Positions 50,701 through 62,700 of a DNA stretch of 64,000 nucleotides are shown here, piece after piece (within the stretch, counting starts at the first letter, position 1; each line of letters opens with the position of its first letter). Both the position numbers and the translations under genes were made by a program. Origin of the DNA: Cardiocondyla obscurior (Eukaryota; Arthropoda; Insecta; Hymenoptera; Formicidae); assembly GCF_019399895.1 (NCBI RefSeq), contig NC_091867.1, forward strand, positions 2,914,001 to 2,978,000, in the 5' to 3' direction. The notes beneath the pieces were generated by a model. The model worked only from the letters and a program-made list of their open reading frames with translations. It was not told the DNA's origin and made no database searches.

Positions 50701-53700
50701 CGTCCAGGTTATACATGTCTTATCACGTTAATCGTTACCAATTTCATGGCCAATTTATTAGCTACAAAATTTTGGTGTGTTTAATATTAACAAGATAATA
50801 ATGTCACAAAAAATAAAACTGCACAAAAATGTTCGTGTGTAATTAAAAAAAAAAGTAATTTAAGTAAAAAGAAAATGTTGGATTTTATATATTTTTACTT
50901 AAAATATTTTAAATAATTATTAATATGAATTAATGATGATATATAAAACTGAAAATTTTTATTGGTCATGAAAAGATTAACGTACTTGGATATATGGGAT
51001 GCATCGAAGAACTGTGAGATAACCTTATCCCGGGCTACGAGGAATTAATTTTAACCTAAAATTAATTTTAGGAAATATTTACTACTATTAGATACAATTA
51101 TAAGAGAACAAAGTAAATGTTAAGAATACCGTCTTTATCTCCGATTTTGATTCTGATCTGATTCGACGCAATTTTGATCAAATTTGATTTATCTCTTTGA
51201 GTTTTTTGTTGGACTTTCATCGAACTATGTTGAATGAGATTAGAATCATTAAAATTAGCGGTGAAAACTATTCTTAACATTTACCTTTATTTATTTTATA
51301 GTAGAAACAAACAAAAAATTTATGAATGTATAGATATTTTTATGAATATTAAGTCTTATATTTAATAATTTTTTTTTACGTAATTTATTTTTGTAAAAAT
51401 TGATATATTTAAAATCAATGTGCACTTATACTATATGATGAGAATATAAAGTATAATAATTGTATTTTTCATAGGTGTTACATTGAGAGTCGCAGGAGGT
51501 CAACAATTACAAGGTTATTCTCTCCAACTGGTGCCGCATCAGGGTAACGTAAAAGGTAAAACAACTTGCTGTTTCTATAATTTATTTTGATTTATATGTT
51601 AAAATGTTTTATCAATTTTATAGATTTTTGTACTTTATCGCTTTTTATTATGCCGTTATACCTTATATAAAAAGTATTAAAATTTTTTCTTTAATATTTT
51701 TTGCTTTATTTAAAATATATTTTTAAACAGATATGTCAATTTGTGAAAAATCGTCTATTTTTGAATGTGTGATATGATTTTTAAGTTTGTTCTATTATTT
51801 TTGTGATACATCCGAATATATAAATATATTTAAATGTATATTACGTTTTATACAGCATAAATATAAAGTAATACAAACTTATTATGCATCATAAATCGGT
51901 GATTATCGCTGTGAGTTTCTCGCTAGACAATTACTTTTGCAGTGATGCTAAATTAAATGTCTTTGGGCCAGCTTGTTTATAATCTTACCGTTTATAAGCA
52001 TTCTAGAACTAAGGATACATTTTTAAAAATTAATCATTAAGTGAATTGCGCGAAATATACATTTGGATGTATATTCTATTACTATTAAATAAAAATTATT
52101 TTTGCATGAGCAATATAACGATATTATTAGCAGATAAACAATAAAATATGTTAAAACTTTTGATAAATTAAAAAAAAACAAATTTTCAAAAAAATAGCTA
52201 TTCCTATGGCAACATTGGGGCATAATCCGCAAAGTACTACGGTAACAACTACGGCAGCGACAAATGCACAAAGAATCACAGTGGGAAACGCTAATATCAG
52301 AGATAGCATTCAACGACTAACGACGCAGACTGTCACAGTCAAACAAGGCGATTCCGTCCAGAGAATAGCGGTGCCTGGTTTCGCGCAACTTGTTCAAACT
52401 TCTACCGGCAGACACTTTATTTTGACACCTAGTCAACAAAATACTAACACAGGTTTGTTTTCACAATTCGATTACTATTTTTACTGATAATTTTGTAAAC
52501 TTTATAAACTTATTAACAGCGAAAAACGGATTAAAAAGAAGTAACATATTTTGTACTGACAGTTTCGTTTCCAGTCATGACGTCGACTGGACCGCGTTTT
52601 ACGGTACTGTCTAAATCACTGATGGGTCTGTCGACATCGGGTGCTCCTACGATGAACAAAGTCGTCAGTGGAGTGGTAACAACTCCGAGTGGTCGACCTG
52701 TCATGAGAGTACCACCTTTAAATGTAACTGCCTCACAATCGTCGTCAAGCGGAAATAACAGCCAGCAAATAGTTCATCAACAACAATCACAGTCAATACG
52801 TAGCATTATCACAAGACAGGCGCAAAAGGAAATTACAAAAACACAGAATAAAGAACAGCCCAAATCTGAGTTTTATTTGGTAATTAAGTATAAATTGTAA
52901 TAATTTAATATTTTTTAATGATAATTAAAGAATTCAGTAGGATAAATAATTTTCGAAAAACTTACATTAGGCTTTAACTAAAATTTATTCGATTACAACG
53001 ATTAAAAGAAAATATATTTAAATAAAAGATCTAAGTTTTTTTTTTAATAAGTTTTATATTTAAATATTAATTATTTTATTAAAAGTATTTAATTAATAGT
53101 GTATTTTTATTATTTTGCAGCCGCAATTGGAAGAGGAAAAGAGACAAAGGAGACAAGCTAAATTGCATCTCCTGGCGAACATCAATGAACGAAGATGCGT
53201 GGCGTGTCCGCTCTATGGGGAAGATCTGTTTATGGCTTTGAGAATCGACAAGCCTTCGACAGCCTGTCATTGGAACAATGGCTGGGTACATTGTACAACA
53301 ACTAAAGAAAAAATTTGTACTCGGAAGGAATTCTTTTCGCGTACGGAGGCGCTCGCGGAAGCCATTCAAAGTACGGAACAAATTGTTGAAGAACTCAAAG
53401 AGGTTTTTGAAAGGTTAATATTTAATATAACTTATAAATATAATTAACATGTAGAATAATGTTACATTAATATTTAATATACGTGAAACTCTTTGTTTAG
53501 TATAGTTTCAATAATTTAAAGTTATCTTTTATAATTTTTTAAAAGTAAATATTCTGGTACTTTAACTTAAAGCAATTCGATTATAAATAAAGATTATTTG
53601 AAATTAAGTAAAAAATAACTTTGTCACCTTTAAGATTTAGATGTCTTTAAGTTCTTTCTGGAATCTGAATTAAAATAAGTTTATCTTTTTTTTCAATGTG

Positions 53701-56700
53701 TACGCAGGTATGTAGTCTACGTGCCGGCTGTACGTGCGCCTGTACCTCGGTTTCATGTGTCCCATCCACCACCATACAAGCTTTGGGGTGAGCAGCGTCT
53801 ATGGAACGAATTGCAGCAACAATTATCGCCAAAATTGTCCTTACTTCATCCAATATCGAGTTCCATGCTCACGCAATTTCCCGATCCCAGACTGATTCAA
53901 TATGATTGCGGTAAATTACAATCACTGGATCGTCTATTGAGGAAGTTGAAATCTGATAATCATCGGGTTCTCATATTCACACAAATGACCAGAATGTTAG
54001 ATGTATTAGAAGCCTTTTTGAATTTTCATGGACACATATATCTGCGGTTGGATGGTACTACTAGAGTGGATCAACGTCAGGTAATTTAAATTTTTTATTA
54101 ATAAAAAATTAAAATATAATTTAATGCACAAAAACGTCAATAATTGTGAACAAAAATGGTAATTTTATGTGCAGGTTTTGATGGAGAGATTTAACGGTGA
54201 TAAGCGAATATTTTGTTTTATTCTGTCAACGAGATCTGGTGGTGTTGGTGTGAATTTGACAGGAGCAGACACAGTAATATTTTATGACAGCGATTGGAAT
54301 CCTACAATGGATGCCCAGGCGCAAGATAGATGTCACAGAATAGGGCAAACGCGAGACGTACATATCTACAGGTAAAGTCCTAATTTGATATATCTATTTA
54401 TTAATAATTTATTCTACGTTGCAAACATAATCTTAAATTAACGTATGTAATAATGACGAAAATAATAAAAATATTAATTATTATTTTAGATTAGTTAGTG
54501 AGAAAACTGTTGAAGAGAACATTTTGAAAAAAGCAAATCAGAAACGATTGCTAGGAGACCTTGCTATTGAAGGCGGCAATTTCACAACAGCGTACTTCAA
54601 AAGTGTAAGTTTTCAAAAATTGAGAAAATATATTTATTTATTTATTTCTATCAGCATAAAAGTAATAGCTCAATATTTTAATTATTTATAAATGAGACAT
54701 TGAGAAAAAGAGCGATGGAGAGTAAGAGAATGTTAACATTTGGTGTAACAATAAAATTATTTACAGTCCACTATTCAAGATCTATTTAACATCGATCAAA
54801 CCGAGAATGATGCATCGACGCGTATGGCTGAAGTGCTCGAGCAAAATCGGGATCGAGAGAAGAATTGGAGTAAGGACCTAGCAGTAGGATCATTTCAGAG
54901 TAATCTTTCAGGACAGCATACAGAAGAAAAAGCAGCGATCGGCGCTCTTGAATGTGCTCTCGCTGCTGCTGAGGAAGATCTTGATGTTCAAGCTGCAAAA
55001 ACGGCAAAAGCTGAAGCTGTTGCCGATCTTGCAGAGTTTGATGAGAACATTCCGCTGGAAGAAGTTGATAAGGACGACGCGCAGGTCAGCAAAGCAGAAC
55101 AGGAAGTTCAGAATCTGATTGCTCAGGTAAATAATTTTTTTTTTTTTTTACTTTAAATTGATTTGACTGTTTTAAAGTATTTTTTTTTACTGTGTATTGT
55201 AGTATTTAATTTTTCTATTGTTTTCAGCGTATGATTTGCTTATACACGTTTTGATTCGATAATTTTCTATTTTATTAGTTAACTCCAATCGAACGGTACG
55301 CTATGAGATTTGTCGAAGAATCCGAAGGAGCGTTCTCCGCAGCACAATTGGCCGCAGCCGAACGGGAGCTTGAGGAGCAGAAAAAGGAATGGGAACTGGA
55401 CCGATTACGAGCACTGCGTGAGGAGGAGGAGCGGCGTATGAGACTTGCTGACGATGACGAGAAGCCACTGACGTTTGGACGTGAGGATGCGCAAAATCAG
55501 GTTAATAGCACCGCTGCTAAAAGCGGTTCTAAGCGATTAGTTAATAAGAGATTAATAGTTCCGAGTAGAAGAAGTTTACGTAGACGCGGCGGTAGGCGAA
55601 ACAGACGCACACGCAATTTGTCATCAGAAAGCGAAAACGAAACTACTAGTACAGAATCGGACTCTGATTCGGAGTCGCAGGAGGAGGACGTAATTGAGGA
55701 TAGTCTTGACGAAGAATCCAGTCACACAGAAAGTCAAAGTCAAGGAGATGAGGAGGAAGAAGGAGAGGATGGTGAAGGAGATAAAGAAAAAGAAGAGAGC
55801 GACGAGGAGGAGGAAGAGGCTGGTGAAGGAAACGATGACAGGAAGGCGAATAATCGCAATGATTCCGAGCGTGGAGGTTTTTCGAGACGAAAGGGCCGCT
55901 TAGCGGGTTCTGGCTCAAGCAGCAGAAATCATTTCGATTTAAACAGTCCACGTACTAGATCTCGTGGAAACGTTCAAATTAATCTCTGGACTCTGGACGT
56001 GAGTCCAATCTTACCTGGTGTAAAACCGAATTTTCGCCGGCAACGCAAGAAATTTCATCGTGCACAATCCGAGGAAACCTCTTCACCGTCGTTAGATGAC
56101 ATGTGTCGTAAGAGAAATATTCGTGTCAATACGAACGCCAAAGTATCCGTCAATTCAAATGTAAAAAGTGAAATCACTGAAATAGAAATAACAAATACCG
56201 ATCAAAGTTCGTCAAAATACAAGAGAAATCAAAAGAAGGACAATTGCGAGCTTAGGTCATCATCTCCGATCGATTTCAATGGAGAAGTAGAGCAACATTT
56301 TACTGATTCTAACGCGGAGCAATCTGTCGACGATGATGACGTGGATTCAACAACATCGGTTACCAAAATGCATTCAAATGAAATAACTTCAAAATCAACT
56401 TCTGATAATGTAGTAGACGATCAAAGTGTTAAAAAAGAGAAGGAAAAAAGTGATGAGAAATTAATGAACGATATTAATTTAATGTCAGTTTGTTCCGTTC
56501 AAGTAACACGTTGTTCGTATAAAATGTTATCAGCGGTTAACAAGAAGCTCGAACCGGAGGTAAATCGTAATGAGGACGCGGAAAATCTCGACGTGAATGT
56601 CAGCGCGAAAGATTCTCGGTCTCCTTCAAGCACTGTGCAACTAGATGATTCGTCTTTTAAATGTACGAAGGAAACGGCAGTCAAGTCTGAATTCAATCCT

Positions 56701-59700
56701 TTGTGTACGAACACACGAAAAAAATTGGTTATTGCTACGTCAAAAGAATCTGACAAGACTGTTGAGTCACCCTCGAATCGTTCGGTGCCCCTTTTGCGAT
56801 CGAAAATGTTGCGAAACGGAAGTCCTGATATGATTGACACAGTCTCTAAACCGGTTTCCATATCTCGCGTTTCCACTGTGCAGAGAAATTCCAAAACTAG
56901 TATAAATACTGATGATATTTGTGATAACGCGGTTGAGGATACAGATAAGAACAATTGTGATAGAGATAATAATGAATCCGAATTAGCAACATCTTCGAAG
57001 CAGAAATCTGATCAGAGACTCGATTCAAAGAATGAAAATATAAATCCTTCACCACAAATAGCGGAAAAAGAAACAAATGACACGGCGTCGAATGTGTCCG
57101 AATTTTTGATGCCTTTAACAAAAAGCGAATTTAATTCGAGTGAATCTAAATATAAAATACGAAAAGTAGAAGGCATAGCCCAACGAGGCGTCGTGACTCG
57201 TAGCTCCAAAATTCCATCAACTGTCAATCATCTAGAAGAAAATAATGCGCGTTTAATGAACGACAAAATCGATACGGTATCGGAAAGTAAATATAGTACG
57301 CAAACGAAAGTAGGCCAGGGAATGCGGAAAATTGACAATTTACAGCATCCAGTTGCGGAACAGATCAGAATCACACGATCAACAAGTCACTCGTGGACGC
57401 CTCCACTTCCACCTCCAAATAGTGGCGATGAGATGACGGCGCCAAATTCATTAAAATTAACACCGAGACGACGACCAGATACTCCTCTTCCGCGACCAAC
57501 CACGAGGTCCACGAACTTTTCTACAAGAATGGAGACGGTATTGCCTAGTCGAGTCGATAAGTATACAATTCGGAATCCGAAGCACTGCCAAGATAATGGC
57601 ATGCTGAGTCCTCCGATGCCGTTTAGACGTAGTAGTTCGATACCACCGATTAAACCGGATTCGAAGGAGGGTCCGGCAACACGCCGTCCGGATACACCCC
57701 GACCTAACATACCGCCCAGTCACAACAACGAACAAGTATCCAGAGTGACGCGGTCGGGAACGCTGTTAACATCGTCGCCTTTGTCTTCTGCATCCGCACT
57801 TAAAATAACCACTAAACACACGCGAACTCTATCGTTTAACAGCGAAGGCGAGAATACTACGAACTTAACGTCATCTTACGAGAAGCCTCAAAGAACAGCC
57901 AAAGTCGTCGCTATTCTCTCTCTTGACACGAGAAATAACAGCAGTAAAACCTCATCGAGTCACTCTAAATCCATTGTCAATTGCGAAACGAAGATCCAAG
58001 ACAAAGAACTTACTGCGTCTCGATTGTCAGACTCGCTGAAAGAACAAGAGACTGATGAGGAGATCTGCTATTCGTCCAATATTAAGTCGAAAAGACTGCG
58101 TAAAGAAATTAAGCGCACTAAAATGCCATCAAATTCGCTGGAAAACGAAGACACTTTTAATGACGTTGTTGAAGAAGATTCATCATTGAAAAAATCTCGC
58201 TCTTCACAAATGTCCCTCTCGTCCTCCTCCGTCGCAATAACGCGATCCGACAAATTGAAGGATACCACGATATCTTGAGCCACACTAAAGTATCATTGTG
58301 GTAATCGTCGACGACGCAAGTTATTCCATCGAAAATATAATTATTATTTGACCAATGAGTCAAATATTACTCCACTACTATGTCTGCTATCCAATTCGCC
58401 TATACGCATGATGCCTGGTTTATGCTTAGCATTTCTTACATGATATTCTTATCTCGTCTTTCTTTTATTATTATTTTTTTTTTTACCATAATATAAAGGT
58501 GTTTTTTTTTTAGTATTTCGTAATAATATTAAAAAGAGAACAGTCAATAATTGAAACTTGATTTTTTTGCATATAAATGTTCAAGTAATTTTTATCTTTT
58601 GCAAAGAAAAATTCTGCTTAATATTGTAGAATAACAATATAAAATAAGTTTTGTTGAGAAGTGAAAGTAATTATATAAAAAAAGATCACTTCCGATCAAG
58701 TATTTTTTGTAATATATTGATTATTAAAGTAATGGCCCTAAGTGACCGCCGACGGATCTCACACTATCTTAACATATTATAAAAGATATTCGATCGGAGG
58801 TGACATCAGTTTTCTAACATACGTATCGTATAAAATTTTTTTTTTCTTATTGAAGTTCTGAAAATGTAGAGTTATAAAACTTACATACTTAAATTCAGAT
58901 AAATTAAAAAAAGAAGTTTATTTGTCTAGCTTTTTATTTAATTATTTGCTAACTTGTTTCTTTCCAGAAAAACACAAAGTTTAAAATACTTAAAAAATTT
59001 ATTTAATAATTAAATTGATAAGAGAAATAAGAGGTTTCATGAAATAAAAACTAATCTAAACCTGGCTTTAGAAACGTTTGTAATTAATTGGGCGTTGATA
59101 GCGCGGCATTTGCCCATACTTATTCTATATTTATCACTCAGTGGCTGTTTGATTCTTCTTTTAGAATAATCGTGTGCAATTCCTACAAAATGCAAAGAAA
59201 GAGAAAAAAAAATTGAAAATTTTATAAGAAATATAGAAAAAAAAAATCTTTATGATAAACTTTAGCATTGCACGTATGTGCAAATTCTATATGAATAAAA
59301 TTACAATATAAATTTTAAATGTGAAAAATGAAGAACTTTTGGGAATAGATTTGTGTTAGAATGATCGAAAGTTAAAAAAATAAAATAAAGTAAAATTAAA
59401 AAATAAAGGAAACGTTAGAAAAAGCTGTCACACTTTATACGAAAAAAAAAATGACAGAATCAAATAGACATGTTCGGGTATTAATGTGGAAGACGAGTAC
59501 GTATCCTCTTGTATATAATCACGATATAATTACGATAAGCAATGTATTTCCTCCGGGTTATATCGGATAATACACGTGTAATATTTGTAGCGTTGTAAAT
59601 TGTATTCTGGCTCGCCGCCCTTTCATCTCATCTTATTCGTTGTAAAGATATCAAATGGATCCGCTTGTCCTGAATGCACTTTTCACAATGTAGCTTCTTC

Positions 59701-62700
59701 TCTGCATGTTCCGTAAAATTAAAAATGCAGAATGGTGCAAACAGGGCAGGAGATAGATCTTCAGTCACATATGCCTAGCGATTTATATAAACGGCGTGAC
59801 GAGCGAAATGAACGAGTGTATTATATTAGAATTGAGAACCGAGCTGATTTTGAGTAAGCGATTCTCTAGTACGCTACACTAAACTATTCATACACGTATA
59901 TCAACGGGCGTTATGAGCAAGAAACGTGATAAAAGTAATATAAGGAGTATATGATGAAGCGCATAATTCGATCCCATTTTATTTTTGCTATTTCAGTGAT
60001 TCAGTTTAAATTTTACTGAGTTTGAAAAAAGTTTTCTATGATAATTTATTTAAATTAATGGATAAATGGACGATTTGATTCGTCGCCGAAAAAGTAGCCA
60101 AAAAAAAAATCGATTTGAATTTTCATATTGAGCTACTTAATTCGCAGAACAATAATTTGATTATTATATATACATGTTATAATTATGTATATGTAATATA
60201 TAATATATATAATTATACAATGTATAATTATATATATGAATATATTGCATACAAGGATGACCCTCTCGTCGCCTTTTTCACTTGCCTCCTCTCGCTACAT
60301 ACATAAACACACATTTACACACACGAAACAAGCAAAAAAAAAACACAGAGAGAGTAATAATTAAGTTGCGTGCCTGTATTTTGTATGATCGAGCGAGAGT
60401 TCGAAGAAGAAAAAAAAAATAAACGAAATATTCCTTACTATATCGAAATGTGTACCCTTATTTCTTGATGCGTTTCCAAGTCTGTATCGATCAAAGGTTC
60501 AGTTCCGTTTTGGTGTCAAATCATTCTCAGCTCAATGTGCTTGTTTATATTTAATCACGATTTAACGCGAAGAATGAAACTTGTTTTATTCCGATGTCTG
60601 TTTGGTGTGGCAAGGCTATCATGACCGCACATTTTTTGAGAAGATGTATCTTAATATAAAAAAAAAAGATAGAAAAAAAGAGCTCCAATAAAATTATTCC
60701 ATTAGTAAAATGGCACCAAAACACTGCCTTTGCCATTCCAAACTTGGAGTCCGCAACAAGATATGAGCAGGCACATGAGTGAGAACGTTATATGTTACTG
60801 CGTCTGTTTGTGGAATCAATGTATTCCATGTCTATCTCTCATGTATGTATGAAGAAAACATACATAAAATTAACGCAGTAATAGATATAAAGGAATATAT
60901 CGTAAAGAACTCTTTCTCAAAATATTAAGAACGAGAGGAACGAGAACCTTTGAACGTCTACAGAATGCCCTAATCCTATATTTTTACAATTTTTCAATAG
61001 ATTTTGTTTCCTTCAAAGGATATTTAAAGAAATTTATTGCTGCAAACTTTTTCAAATTTGACGCTAAATATTCTGGAGATAAATTTAAATCTCAATGAGC
61101 AAGATTGATTTAAGTTAATATATTTAAATTTACTTTAAATAGAATTTTTTTATTTTAAATTTGTTATATCTTTCAGACAACGTGAAAAAAATATCTCCCA
61201 ATATTATAACTAAAAATTCTTTGAATTAATACATTTTTGAAACTTTTTAATAATGGACGGAAGTACAAAGAAGATAAGTTATCGCCTCCTTTCTCTCTTT
61301 CTTTATTTTCATTATTTGTCGGAATCTTATTTATTGGGTCCGTATTTTTGCAATAGAAATTATTATTTATTTTTATATTCATTATATTTTCGTTATGTAT
61401 ACACAAATATCAGACTTTTAATTAACAAATTTAATTTTTTATAAAAATTTTTAAAGCAGATTTGTTGATTACAAGTAAATTCAAGATGTATTGTATAAAG
61501 ACATTACAAGAGCATATCGCAAATTTAATGAATACAGAAACCGTATAAACGGACTTTATAAGAGAACGAAATATTTTTTGCAAATCATAATTATCTCACG
61601 TAATTTTAACATTTTGCAGATATGGTTATCGGAACACACGATGGAACAAATGCCAGTAAGTACAAAATAATTTTTATTTTTTATTGCACAAAAAAATTAA
61701 GAATATGCACTGTATTATTCATTACTCATCTTAATTTTTTAATTTGTATTATAATAGTTAATGTATATTAAAAATCGTACATTGACAACTTTAGACAAAA
61801 AAAAAAGAGTAAAAATGCAATACTCTTAACAGATAATAAAGTGCAATTAAAGAATTCAACCATTGAGTTTGTCGTTTGAAAAATATAATTAAAATTTAAT
61901 TTTCTAGATGTGGTGCCCACCGACTCCTCCTACAACAGATAACGATGTGTACATCGATTACTCTCTCGGATTTTTATACGAAAATATTCCAATGACGGAA
62001 GCTCAACTGCCGCCGATTTACGTGAAAAAGGAACGTACAAGGACCAGGATCGAAATTGGTATCACAGACGATGGTGAGTCTACAGTTGATTAAATATTTG
62101 TTTTTTTTTTTATAAATTAACTTCCAGTATATTGTCAGTTCTTCAACTACAGTAATACTCAAATATTAATATTTTCCTGCTTTTATTTTATCTTATTTTG
62201 TTTGACTAGTTTAACGTTGCTTTTGTCGCAGGTTGTCGACCGGCTAAGATGATGCGACATAAAGAGGAGTCCGTGTATGCGCCAAGATCTCTCTTCGATC
62301 GACCATCACCAGCATTGATGAAGATGCGCCGTGACATGAAGCTGTATAAGTATCGTGCAGTCGTGCGTCCACCGATGCCGGTTTTGAAAACTTCATCGCA
62401 CGTCGTGAAGACTTCGCCTGAACCGGATCAAGCTATGGACTGGTTAATTTACGAAGAATGGGGTCTATTGCATTCGATTCAGAACTATCAAAACTTACCG
62501 TTAAACACAATGATTCTTTCACCCGGTCATACACCTAATTGGGATATGGTTGCCGATAGCATCAACAATGGTGCGCGTTTATTCAGATCACCTAAGCATT
62601 GCCGAGGCAGATACGAGTCTGTAATAATTCCCAGGGAGGAGGGTAAGCTTCTATACGACACTACGCCAAAGAAGCAGAAGAAACAAAAAGGAAGTGTTTA

